The notes under the pieces: generated by a model | What the model was told of the DNA's origin: nothing | What the model saw: only the letters and a program-made list of their open reading frames with translations | Databases searched by the model: none | Translations under genes and position numbers: made by a program | Assembly: GCA_017948555.1 (NCBI GenBank) | Contig: JAFMYY010000004.1 | Coordinates: 228,878-292,877 of the forward strand | Source: Cesiribacteraceae bacterium YIM B00369 | GTDB taxonomy: Bacteria > Bacteroidota > Bacteroidia > Cytophagales > Cyclobacteriaceae | DNA: 64,000 nucleotides | Direction of reading: 5' to 3' | Shown here: positions 54,680 to 63,465 of the stretch, in pieces | Position numbering within the stretch: the stretch's first letter is position 1 | Layout: each line of letters starts with the position of its first letter

Positions 54680-54700
54680 CACTCTTTTTCAGAAAGAGTG
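54680..54700. other. 8-bp hairpin just upstream of the PLD-like gene
   Basis: CACTCTTT (54680-54687) and AAAGAGTG (54693-54700) flank a 5-nt loop. It lies 10 bp before the ATG of the PLD-like gene and may control translation or mark the edge of a transcript. Confidence 0.45.
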
Positions 54701-54753
54701 TCCTTGAATGGTAGAAAACACGATAACGGTCAGCCTACAAAAACATATTTAAT

Positions 54754-54795
54754 AACCCCTGCAGCCCTCCTTTTAACAGTAGAGCAGCAGGGGTT
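54754..54795 (-). terminator. terminator-like hairpin after the EEP lipoprotein gene
   Basis: AACCCCTGC (54754-54762) pairs with GCAGGGGTT (54787-54795). On the minus strand the stem lies just after the stop at 54804 and is followed by T-rich sequence, not a pure T run. It may separate the SusCD-EEP genes from the PLD/EEP/phosphoesterase genes or act as a partial stop. Confidence 0.5.
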
Positions 54796-54803
54796 TCCCA
54801 AAC

Positions 54804-55748
54804 TTATTTTCTGCTTATCTTTATTTCAGCAAGCACAGGTTTCCGGTTGTTCAGCACCTCGTTTCCTGCGGTATAACTTACAACTTCCATTTCTGTATTA
54901 TCAGTTGCCTTATACATAATATGGTCGGCAACAAAACCCAGGTTATCGGCAGGATAAGTTAAATCGCAATTTGTACAGGCAGGGGTAAACATATTGTAAA
55001 GAATACCCAGATGAGCGTCTTCCGGAGTTTCAAAATAGAAGTTTCCCCCCATTATAACAGGCCTGTCTTCTCCGGTGAAAATATCTATAATCTCCTGAGC
55101 CTGAATAGGCAGATTCTCAGCCCTGCGGTTAGCATTAGATCCATCATCCAAGTGAGCGGAGGCAAAAACTAATTCAAAGCCTTCTTCTACCTGCACTGTA
55201 ACCCATGCAAACGGGCGGGTTTGCCCGCCAAGTTCAGGGCCAACGGACAAAACTCTGGATTCAGAGTCTGTTATAGGAAAACGGGACAAAATGGAAGGCC
55301 CATACTCCCCTTCCCTATATGACCAACCCGATGCGAAATAATAATTCATACCTGTAAGATCAGCAACCTCCTTCCCCTGGTCAATGTCTACTCCGGTACG
55401 GGTATTATTCCTGTCCACCTCCCGAAGTACCACCAGGTCAGGATTGTATTCCTTAATCAACTCTGCTACCTGATTTAAATCCGCATTCTTGTTGTAAATT
55501 CCAAATGACATCACATTCAGAATGATTGGTTCTGCTTCTTCTTCTTTAGGTTCCTCTTCTACAGGCTCCTCCTCTTTGGGTTCCTCTTCTTTTGGTTCCT
55601 CTTCCTTAGGCTCTTCTTCTTTAGGCTCCTCCCTCTGTTCTTCTGTAGGTTCAGGGCTTATGTTCCCGTCATCACTACAAGCAATAAAGAAAATACCTGC
55701 GATGAAGAGCATAAGAAAAATAAAACGGAGTTGTCCAGTCTTTTTCAT
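54804..55748 (-). CDS. EEP-fold lipoprotein with degenerate active site (first)
   Basis: A 314-aa predicted lipoprotein (lipobox FIAC, Cys24) with an acidic Glu/Pro/Lys repeat linker (about 33-73, unit EEEPK) and an EEP-fold domain from residue 76. It keeps LREVD (Glu110) and SAHLDDG (His199), but key residues are replaced compared with intact family members: Gly83 for Asn in the first motif, Asn236 and Tyr238 for the GDxN pair, and Asn301-Arg302 for the catalytic Asp-His near the C-terminus. A CTNC pair is conserved with the paralogue. It probably binds rather than cleaves a phosphodiester ligand. The gene is 93 bp after its paralogue. Confidence 0.85.
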   Translation of the reverse strand: MKKTGQLRFIFLMLFIAGIFFIACSDDGNISPEPTEEQREEPKEEEPKEEEPKEEEPKEEEPVEEEPKEEEAEPIILNVMSFGIYNKNADLNQVAELIKEYNPDLVVLREVDRNNTRTGVDIDQGKEVADLTGMNYYFASGWSYREGEYGPSILSRFPITDSESRVLSVGPELGGQTRPFAWVTVQVEEGFELVFASAHLDDGSNANRRAENLPIQAQEIIDIFTGEDRPVIMGGNFYFETPEDAHLGILYNMFTPACTNCDLTYPADNLGFVADHIMYKATDNTEMEVVSYTAGNEVLNNRKPVLAEIKISRK

Positions 55749-55841
55749 TCTTTTAATTTTTAAAAATTTATTTGTTAATTAATAATTGAAAAGTAAAAAT
55801 TATATTCCGGCGGATTTATAAAAACAGACCTGAGGCTGCAC

Positions 55842-56804
55842 TTATTCTTTTACAAATTGTATTTCAGCTATTACAGGAACTCTGTTGTTCAAAGCTTCGG
55901 ATCCTACCTCATATCCCAGCACCTTAACCTCAGCATCCTTACCTGCTTTAAACATAATATGGTCTGCCACAAAATCAGGAGCATCTGCAGGGTAATTTGG
56001 TGCGCAATCTGTGCAGCCAGATGTTAACTCTTTATGTAAAATGTCAAACATCTCGTCTCCTGCCATAGACTGGAACCTAAAATTGCCAGCTACCACCATC
56101 GGGCTTTCAACACCTTCAATATGGTTTAAAATATGGCTCGCCTGTATAGGACGATTAATGGCCCGCCGGTTACCGTTACTTCCATCATCGGTATGGGTAC
56201 CGACAAAAACCAGTTCCTGGCCATTTTCCAATTCTACTGTTATCATTCCCATTGGCCTTTCTTCTCCCCCCATTCCTCCATCAGCCTCTGAAAGGACGGG
56301 TAATACAAATGCTTTGCTTTCTTTTATGGGGAATCGGGACAAAACACCGGCCCCATATGCACCACCCCGGTAATCGAAACCTTTGGCAAAGAAATAATTC
56401 ATTCCTGTTCGTTTTGCAATTTCTTCTCCATTGTCAACTTCCACCCCCGAACGGGTATTGTAACTATCCACTTCCCTAAGTACTACGAGGTCAGGGTTAT
56501 GCTTTTTTACCAAAGCAGCAACAGCTTCGTAATCAGCATTTTTGTTATAAATACCTAATGACATCACCTTTACAGTGAAATTATATGTTCCGGTACCTGG
56601 TTCCTTCACTACAGGTTCCTCCTCTCCCGGACCTTCTTCATTTGGTTCCTCCTCTACGGGTTCCTCTTCTACAGGTTCCTCCTTCAGAGGTTCTTCCTCC
56701 TGTGGTTTAGATGCGGCAGGTGGCTGGTAATCTTCCCAGGGATCTTTACCACATCCTGTAAAAAGCAACAGTAGGATAACTAATAATTTAAGTTCTTTTT
56801 TCAT
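55842..56804 (-). CDS. EEP-fold lipoprotein with degenerate active site (second)
   Basis: A 320-aa paralogue of the downstream protein, placed directly after SusD (60-bp gap), where SusE/F-like binding proteins often sit. It has a lipobox (LFTGC, Cys18), an acidic Glu/Pro/Val linker (about 35-68) and an EEP-fold domain from residue 76. It shows the same losses: Gly84 for Asn, Asn241/Arg243 in place of the GDxN pair, and Asn307-Arg308 for the Asp-His pair. Glu111 and His204 remain. CTDC is near residue 264. The shared pattern of loss in two copies suggests a kept binding role at the cell surface. Confidence 0.86.
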   Translation of the reverse strand: MKKELKLLVILLLLFTGCGKDPWEDYQPPAASKPQEEEPLKEEPVEEEPVEEEPNEEGPGEEEPVVKEPGTGTYNFTVKVMSLGIYNKNADYEAVAALVKKHNPDLVVLREVDSYNTRSGVEVDNGEEIAKRTGMNYFFAKGFDYRGGAYGAGVLSRFPIKESKAFVLPVLSEADGGMGGEERPMGMITVELENGQELVFVGTHTDDGSNGNRRAINRPIQASHILNHIEGVESPMVVAGNFRFQSMAGDEMFDILHKELTSGCTDCAPNYPADAPDFVADHIMFKAGKDAEVKVLGYEVGSEALNNRVPVIAEIQFVKE

Positions 56805-56864
56805 TGATAATTCATTTAGGTTGAAGCCATATTTTTTAAGGACTGCTCCTGTTTCGCTTTTTAA

Positions 56865-58454
56865 TTAATAATTTGGATTTTGTTTCATATTGGGATTTGA
56901 TAATATTTCTCCCAGCGGAATTGGCCAGTAATAATCACGGTCATTCCTGGCTACCCGTTCTTCAACCAGTACAGCCTGGTTGTTTGCAGGATTAACAGCG
57001 CCATAAACAGGCCCATTCATAACTTCTTCAAAAATTCCCCAGCGTCTGATATCATAATACCGAACTGCTTCAAAAGCCAGTTCTACCTGCCGCTCCCGCC
57101 TGACCAGCTCCCTCATTTTATTCTCCGAGTTATAGGTACTGATATCCACATCCGGCATTCCTGCCCTCTTCCTTATTTCATTCAGATATTTAACTACATC
57201 CGGATGCTGCCATTGACCTGTTTCAACAAGGGCTTCTACATAATTCAACAGTATTTCCGCATATCTGATGATCATGAAGTCCAGGTTCCTGGTGCCGTTC
57301 CTGTCCCTGGGATCTACATATTTGTTGACCCAGTAACCTGTGGCAGTTGAATTCTGGCCTCCGATTTTATCACGATAGCCCTGGCTTGTGGAAAAAGGAG
57401 TAAGCGGATGATTCATAAAAGTTTGCCCCGGCAAAAGAACTGAAGCAGTAAGCCTGGGATCCCGGTTATTGTTATAATCAGGGTTAGCCATGTATAATGC
57501 CAAAGAGTCAGGCCCCAGCTCCCAAATAGTTTTACCCTGTTTCGTTTCATAAGCATTTACAATAGCGGCTGTTGGGGAAAGTATAGTTTTACCACCTACA
57601 CCCTGGGGGGCAAAGGTATTCCACACTCCGGAGCTACCATCCGGTCTGAAGAAAATCCGTTCCTTATTGAGCTCCCCCGTATATCGGAAAAGCTCTTCAT
57701 AACTTTTTCCATCATCACCGCTTTTATACAATTCATAAATACCAAGGTCAATAATTTCTTTAGCAGCCTTTTGGGCAAGTTCATAATCGTTGTGAAACAA
57801 GGCAAGTCTTGATATCAATGCCAGGCAGGTGCCGGCTGTAATTCGTTTAATCTCCGCGTTAGTATATTCTAAAGGTAAAGCCCCGGCACATTCTTCTAAT
57901 TCCTCCACAATGAATTTATACACATCTTCTTCAGTATCTTTCGCCAGATAACTGTTATTAGGCGCCACGGCCTCCCTTATTATAGGGATTGCACCAAAAA
58001 GCATAAATAACTCCATATGGTAATAGGCCCTTAATGCTCTTGCCTCATATTTATAGCGGGTTTTTAAGCTTTCATCCATGTAAACCCCGTCTATATTCTC
58101 CAGAAAGCGCCCTGCCCTCCGGATGGTTTTAAAATCATCTATCCAGATATGTTCAGACTTATTCCAGGTAGGGTCCTGCAATCCCAGAACATAAGACTCA
58201 TAGTCTCCCCTGGTACTTTGCCTGGCGACCAGCTCATCACTTAAAGCAGACAAAAACATTAACTGCCTTCCGGATGCTCCATCAGGAATACCTACATAAA
58301 CTCTGTCAAGGGCATTAGTAGCATCAGATTCTGTATTCCACCACAATTCATCAGTTACACTCACCGGATGATCGTGTGTCAGAAAATCTTCGCAGCCGGA
58401 TAATAACAAAATCAGGGCTGCAGATAAGGAAAATAAGTATTGCTTTTTCATCAT
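56865..58454 (-). CDS. SusD/RagB-family substrate-binding lipoprotein
   Basis: A 529-aa surface lipoprotein. The lipobox is LLLSGC, and the SusD fold is shown by the N-terminal LWWNTESDATNALDRVYVGI region, the helical TPR-like core (KYEARALRAYYHMELFMLFG) and the C-terminal RRERQVELAFEAVRYYDIRR and PIPLGEILSNPNMKQNPNY. SusD caps the SusC barrel and binds the incoming ligand. It lies 7 bp after the SusC gene. Ligand type cannot be read directly; the nearby phosphoesterase-fold genes and absence of glycoside hydrolases suggest a phosphodiester-containing ligand. Confidence 0.96.
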   Translation of the reverse strand: MMKKQYLFSLSAALILLLSGCEDFLTHDHPVSVTDELWWNTESDATNALDRVYVGIPDGASGRQLMFLSALSDELVARQSTRGDYESYVLGLQDPTWNKSEHIWIDDFKTIRRAGRFLENIDGVYMDESLKTRYKYEARALRAYYHMELFMLFGAIPIIREAVAPNNSYLAKDTEEDVYKFIVEELEECAGALPLEYTNAEIKRITAGTCLALISRLALFHNDYELAQKAAKEIIDLGIYELYKSGDDGKSYEELFRYTGELNKERIFFRPDGSSGVWNTFAPQGVGGKTILSPTAAIVNAYETKQGKTIWELGPDSLALYMANPDYNNNRDPRLTASVLLPGQTFMNHPLTPFSTSQGYRDKIGGQNSTATGYWVNKYVDPRDRNGTRNLDFMIIRYAEILLNYVEALVETGQWQHPDVVKYLNEIRKRAGMPDVDISTYNSENKMRELVRRERQVELAFEAVRYYDIRRWGIFEEVMNGPVYGAVNPANNQAVLVEERVARNDRDYYWPIPLGEILSNPNMKQNPNY

Positions 58455-58461
58455 TGTCTGA

Positions 58462-61400
58462 TTAGAATTGAATATTTACGCCAATGGTGTAGGTTTTCAT
58501 AAGTCCGTATGTCCATTGGTTTCCACGGCTTTCCGGATCTGTTAATTTCACTGAGGTAAAGGTTAATGGGTTTTGAGCATTAGCATAAATCCTGGCTGAT
58601 TTGATCCCCATTTGCTTCATGCGCCTGTTATTTAAATTATAGCCAAGCTGAATATACTTTACCCGCAGGTAAGAGGCATTCTGGAACCAGAAATCTGAAG
58701 GCAACTTATTATTTGCCGGATTAGTCGATAACCTGGGGAAACGGGCATCTGTACGCTCAGGAGTCCAGTAATTTTCAGCATAATAAACTGTTGGAACCCC
58801 GCCATCTTCACTCATATTAAGTGGAAGAGCAAACATATCACTCAAAATAGCATCACTTTTTCCTTTCCCCTGTAACAGAAACTCGAGATCAAATTTTTTG
58901 CAGGCAACCCGGAAATTGGAAAAGTAATTCAGGTTAGCAACAGGATTACCAATGTTTTGCTGGTCATTTGAATCAATAAAACCATCATCATTTATATCCA
59001 GGTATTTGATATCCCCCGCTTGCTGACCACCGTTTGTTAACACAGGCACAAGCGCATTTCCATCCTCATCAAAATCACTTTCCTGCAATAGGCCGTCGCT
59101 CTTATAGCCGTAAAAACTTCCTATACTGGATCCAACTTCATCAATAACATTATTATCAATATACGGACCTCCTACAAGAGAAATAATTTCATTTTTATTA
59201 TAGGACACCCCCGGGCGAACAGAAAGGCTAATATTCTGATTTATAGCATTATAATAATTTAAAGAAGCTTCCCATCCCCTGTTTCTTACTTCGCCGGCAT
59301 TTACAGGAACCTCTCCCTGGAAACCACCTACATAAGGTAATAAAGGAGTCAGGATAATATCTTCAGTATGTTTATCGTAATAATCTACCGTTATGTCTAA
59401 CCTGTTTCTAAACAAACTTAAATCGGCTCCTATGTCCAGCATTGTAACTGTTTCCCAGGTAATATCAGGGTTTCCGTAGGTTTGCTCGAGCCCATGGGTA
59501 GGACTAATGATTGTCTGGTATTTATATAGGCCAATATTTTCATTTCCCAGTTGTCCGTAAGATGCTCTAAGCTTTAGGTTACTTATTACTCCGGAGCCTT
59601 TAAGGAACTGTTCGTTATGAACATTCCAGCCGACTGCAACTGAAGGAAAAAAACCAAACTTCTTTCCCGGGCCGAATTTCGATGATCCATCGGTACGGAA
59701 GGTTCCTTCTAAAAGATATTTATCCTTAAAAGAATAATTCATTTTGGCATAACCTGAAAGCATTGAGTAAATGTCCCATTCCCCACTATTGGTTTCTTCC
59801 TGCGAATAACCCGCCAATGCAAAAAGGTAATGGTCTCCTGCATCAATAGTATAATCCGCATTAGCCGCCATATAAAGGTATGTGGATCTTGCTATTGAAG
59901 GCTCCCTTTGAGTGCCCCAGGTCCTTATCAGCTGACCTGTGTAATAATCATAAAAGTTAGTATTGTCGCGTACTATTCTGCCCGCTTCACTATTCAACCG
60001 GAAGCTGAACTGCCCGTTTAAATTGAGGTTTGGAATAATTTCCCATTTAGGTTGAAGATTAATGCTGGCCTGACTCATTTCATTGGATTTGGAGCCACCT
60101 CTTTCTGCATAAGCCAGAGGATTTACAATATCGACATAATGCCCGTAGTGAGACTCTCCATATAGTTCAGGATACCTGGGCAAAACAGTAGGAGGCACCC
60201 GGTAAATATCTTCCAGGAATCTGTTTCCCCCGGCCCCTGTCCTTTTATTTGGTTCACTGGTATTCCTTTTAATGGCCAGCAGATCCAGGTTTACCATAAA
60301 ATTATCACTCAAAGTGATAGAGGTATTGGTCCTTATATTGAACCTTTCCATAAGGCTATGAGGGATCATGCCTTTCTGGTAAATATAATTTCCTGTTACT
60401 GCGAACCTTGCCACACTATTTCCTCCACTTACAGCAAGAGAATGACTCGTGATTGGCGCCTGCTTATCCACCATCAAATCAATCCAGTTGGTATTCGGGT
60501 AAGCAACAGGATTAAGCCCTAAGGCAGTTGCCCTGATTTCTTCCTCCGGGTAATAAGCCGCTTTACCTGAATTTATCTCCCCTTCATTGTACATTCTCAT
60601 ATAGGTAGGCGCATCAACTGTAGCCGGCAAGCTTGCCGGAGTCTGAAATCCGTAATACCCGTCATACGTTACTGAAACCTCTCCCGGAACTCCCCTTTTG
60701 GTGGTGACTACTATTACTCCGTTGGCGGCTCTTGCACCATAAATAGCAGCGGCTGCGGCATCTTTCAAAACAGTAACACTTTCCACTGTAACGGGGTCAA
60801 TATGGTCCATGTCCATCGGCACACCATCCACCAATACCAGGGGATCAGAATTTCCTAATGTACTGATACCCCTGATTTTTATGGCTGCGGCATCCCCTCC
60901 CGGAAGTCCCGAACCCTGGGTTACCTGAAGACCTGTAACACCACCCTGAAGAGATTGCGATATAGTAGTTATGGGCTTGCCTGTAATATTAGATTCAATA
61001 TTAAGTGAGGCCACAGAACTGGCCATATGTCTTTTTTCCTGCTCAGTAAGGCCTACAACAACCACTTCATTCAATTGAGCTACATCTTCTTTTAAGGAAA
61101 TTGTAAGGTTCTGATTCCTTTTCAAGACAAGGTGTTCATTCACCTGGTAACCAATCATGGAGAACATGAGGACATCTCCTTTGCCGGCCATAATACTGAA
61201 GTTTCCATCTAAATCTGTAATTACGCCACTCACTGTCCTGTCAGAATCTGTATCTGAGTTTCTTATAAGCCTCACATTTACACCCGGCAAAGCATTAGGA
61301 GGTTCATTGGTATCGAAAACCCTTCCTTTGATGTTCAAAAGACTATCAGAGGAAGCCGCTCTTTCGGCATTATTCAGTTTATGAAGTACGATTGTACCAT

Positions 61401-61734
61401 TGATTTCACGATAGCCAATTCCTGCAGGGACCAAAAGTTTATCAAGAACCTGATTAAGTGGTGTTTCTTTAAATTCAATTGCAGGTGAAAAATACCTTTC
61501 CAACTGAAGAGCCTCCGGATCGTATGCGAACTTTATACCAGTCCGGGTCCTGATCTTATTGACTGCCGCTTGCAAATTTTCCTTCTGGAAGGTAATAGTT
61601 ATACTTGAGTCCAGATTATTTATCTTATCCTGCTCGTTTCCATAAACGGAAGCACACAACAAGGACAAAATCAGAAATGTAGTGGTGAATACAGCCGATG
61701 ATAATTTATTAGCCGTATATATTCTTTTTTTCAT
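58462..61734 (-). CDS. SusC/RagA TonB-dependent transporter with STN domain
   Basis: A 1090-aa outer-membrane importer. Order: signal peptide (about 1-32), STN domain (about 40-115), carboxypeptidase-regulatory-like beta domain (about 130-215), a TonB-box-like stretch NEVVVVG, plug domain (about 240-350, with LVLVDGVPMD, IYGARAANGVIVVTTKRG), and a 22-strand barrel ending in phenylalanine. The STN domain is the contact for FecR, so this transporter probably also signals to the sigma/FecR pair upstream. A DINDDGFIDSND calcium-like loop, common in SusC proteins, lies near residue 900. It is followed by SusD after 7 bp. Confidence 0.96.
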   Translation of the reverse strand: MKKRIYTANKLSSAVFTTTFLILSLLCASVYGNEQDKINNLDSSITITFQKENLQAAVNKIRTRTGIKFAYDPEALQLERYFSPAIEFKETPLNQVLDKLLVPAGIGYREINGTIVLHKLNNAERAASSDSLLNIKGRVFDTNEPPNALPGVNVRLIRNSDTDSDRTVSGVITDLDGNFSIMAGKGDVLMFSMIGYQVNEHLVLKRNQNLTISLKEDVAQLNEVVVVGLTEQEKRHMASSVASLNIESNITGKPITTISQSLQGGVTGLQVTQGSGLPGGDAAAIKIRGISTLGNSDPLVLVDGVPMDMDHIDPVTVESVTVLKDAAAAAIYGARAANGVIVVTTKRGVPGEVSVTYDGYYGFQTPASLPATVDAPTYMRMYNEGEINSGKAAYYPEEEIRATALGLNPVAYPNTNWIDLMVDKQAPITSHSLAVSGGNSVARFAVTGNYIYQKGMIPHSLMERFNIRTNTSITLSDNFMVNLDLLAIKRNTSEPNKRTGAGGNRFLEDIYRVPPTVLPRYPELYGESHYGHYVDIVNPLAYAERGGSKSNEMSQASINLQPKWEIIPNLNLNGQFSFRLNSEAGRIVRDNTNFYDYYTGQLIRTWGTQREPSIARSTYLYMAANADYTIDAGDHYLFALAGYSQEETNSGEWDIYSMLSGYAKMNYSFKDKYLLEGTFRTDGSSKFGPGKKFGFFPSVAVGWNVHNEQFLKGSGVISNLKLRASYGQLGNENIGLYKYQTIISPTHGLEQTYGNPDITWETVTMLDIGADLSLFRNRLDITVDYYDKHTEDIILTPLLPYVGGFQGEVPVNAGEVRNRGWEASLNYYNAINQNISLSVRPGVSYNKNEIISLVGGPYIDNNVIDEVGSSIGSFYGYKSDGLLQESDFDEDGNALVPVLTNGGQQAGDIKYLDINDDGFIDSNDQQNIGNPVANLNYFSNFRVACKKFDLEFLLQGKGKSDAILSDMFALPLNMSEDGGVPTVYYAENYWTPERTDARFPRLSTNPANNKLPSDFWFQNASYLRVKYIQLGYNLNNRRMKQMGIKSARIYANAQNPLTFTSVKLTDPESRGNQWTYGLMKTYTIGVNIQF

Positions 61735-61844
61735 GTCTTAACTGATGGGAATGGTAAAATTTATCATTAAGGATTATGTTCATTTTTGAAACATTCAGGA
61801 TCCAAAGCCGCTATTATGGCCAGCAACAGCAGCTGAATTCCTGA

Positions 61845-62789
61845 TTAGTACAATATTATATCTCCATTTATCTTTTTATATTTTAGCTGGTGAATTGCTG
61901 CAACAATCTCCAGAACCATATCTTCTGATATGTTTTTTCCAATGGAAAGCGTATATTTGTTTTGCTTGATACTTTCTTTTTCGGCTCTAAGCCTTGTGTT
62001 ATAGAGGCTATAAAAAATCTCACTCAGCTCCTCAAAGGAGGCTCTCTCAAGGTTTATATCAGTTCTCTGCCAGGCTATAGCATAATCGGGGTTTACCTCA
62101 CTTAATGCATACTGTGCAGTATTTACATTATAGTTTATTTGTTTTCCCCTGGTCAGCAAGCCTAAAGTGGTAATTCCTGAATTTACCTGTACTTTACCCC
62201 TGGTAACAGTAACCTGAATGTCCTGATATTTCGCTGAGCTTTTAATATTGAAGGATGTTCCCAGAACCTTGGTACTTATGGAACCTGTATGAACTATAAA
62301 AGGCTGTGAGTCATCATGCTTAACATCAAAAAATGCTTCTCCACTTTCAAGCCATATTTCTCTTGAGTTTTTCCCAAAGCTATTTTGGATATATTTTATG
62401 GATGTTTGCCCGTTAAGCCAAAGGGTCGAACTATCAGGTAATATAACCTGTAGGTTTTCCCCTACTTCTGATGTTATATAGGAATATGTTTTATCCGGAT
62501 TATTGCTGTTCTGCTGGTACAGGTACCATCCACCAAGCAATATAATTGCAAAGGCTGCAGCAACACTCCCCACAGTCTGCCAGAGTTGCACAACTTTTCT
62601 TCTCCTAATTCTTTTGAGAATGGCAGATTGCATTTCTTCCCCCTCCGATGAGGTGATGCTTTGCCTGGCAAAATCCGGCTCCGTATTTTCAAATGCATCG
62701 TACCACTTTTCAACCCATTCTCTTTCTTCCGGTGAAGCAGTTCCCTGCAGGTACTTTCTTAGTAATTCTTGTTGCTGTTTCAGATTCAC
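61845..62789 (-). CDS. FecR-family anti-sigma regulator
   Basis: A 314-aa single-pass inner-membrane regulator. The cytoplasmic N-terminal helix bundle (about 1-60, with YLQGTASPEEREWVEKWY) binds the sigma factor; one helix (about 75-93) spans the membrane; the periplasmic FecR domain has VGENLQVILPDSSTLWLNGQ and EAFFDVKHD; a C-terminal DUF4974-like region follows (about 245-314). It lies 70 bp after the sigma gene and 110 bp before SusC. It transmits ligand binding at the STN-containing SusC to the sigma factor. Confidence 0.95.
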   Translation of the reverse strand: MNLKQQQELLRKYLQGTASPEEREWVEKWYDAFENTEPDFARQSITSSEGEEMQSAILKRIRRRKVVQLWQTVGSVAAAFAIILLGGWYLYQQNSNNPDKTYSYITSEVGENLQVILPDSSTLWLNGQTSIKYIQNSFGKNSREIWLESGEAFFDVKHDDSQPFIVHTGSISTKVLGTSFNIKSSAKYQDIQVTVTRGKVQVNSGITTLGLLTRGKQINYNVNTAQYALSEVNPDYAIAWQRTDINLERASFEELSEIFYSLYNTRLRAEKESIKQNKYTLSIGKNISEDMVLEIVAAIHQLKYKKINGDIILY

Positions 62790-62859
62790 AATTCAGGCGC
62801 TTTTACTTACATATCAGTTAAGCCGGCCCAACGTACCTGAGATTTAGGTTACCTTTATA

Positions 62860-63465
62860 TTAAGAAGCTGAAAGATATATTAACACAAGCAACATATGGG
62901 CATAGAATTCATTGTTTTGATTAGCCATTCTGCCTTTTAGCAGCATACGTGCATTGGATAGGTAATTTTTCACTGTCTGAACAGAAAGTGAGAGTTGAAC
63001 AGAAATTTCTTTGGGAGATAGTCCTTTTCTATAGCTTAAGATAAAAACTTCCTGCATACGCTCAGGCATGTTTTCTACAGCCTCCTGTATAACAGACTCT
63101 AATTCTTCGAGTGCCAGATTAGATTCCACCGATGGGAAAACAGATAAATTTCCCTTTTCTGCCAGGCAGGAGTTTGCATATTTTACCCTCACCTGATCAG
63201 CCTGGATATAGTTAATGATCCTGTACCGTAAAGATGTAAAAAGATACTCTCCGGCTATAGCTTCTTCGGGAATAGAAGCACGTCGCACCCAGAGTTTAAC
63301 AAATAGTTCCTGTATAATATCTTTTGCATCCTCCTCACTGCTAATACGCTTCAGCGCGCTGGAATAAAGCCTCCTCCAGTATCGTTGGTACAATTCCACA
63401 AAAGCTTCTTCATCAGAATTCCGAAGACATTTAATCAGGATCTCATCGGTGTATTCTTTGCACAT
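62860..63465 (-). CDS. ECF sigma factor (FecI-like, Bacteroidota type)
   Basis: A 201-aa RNA polymerase sigma-70 family factor. Region 2 is visible in DEEAFVELYQRYWRRLYSSA and DAKDIIQELFVKLW; region 4 with its helix-turn-helix is LSYRKGLSPKEISVQLSLSV followed by VKNYLSNARMLL. The length is normal. A hydrophobic tail (about 185-201) is extra. With FecR and the STN-domain SusC it forms a trans-envelope switch that probably turns on the SusCD locus. The target promoters were not identified by eye. Confidence 0.95.
   Translation of the reverse strand: MCKEYTDEILIKCLRNSDEEAFVELYQRYWRRLYSSALKRISSEEDAKDIIQELFVKLWVRRASIPEEAIAGEYLFTSLRYRIINYIQADQVRVKYANSCLAEKGNLSVFPSVESNLALEELESVIQEAVENMPERMQEVFILSYRKGLSPKEISVQLSLSVQTVKNYLSNARMLLKGRMANQNNEFYAHMLLVLIYLSAS

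Noticed and set aside
55540..55640. The Glu/Pro/Lys repeat of the first degenerate EEP lipoprotein as a phase-variable tract
   Set aside because: The unit is 15 bp, so gain or loss keeps the frame, and the copies differ in codon use. A flexible acidic linker is the simpler explanation.
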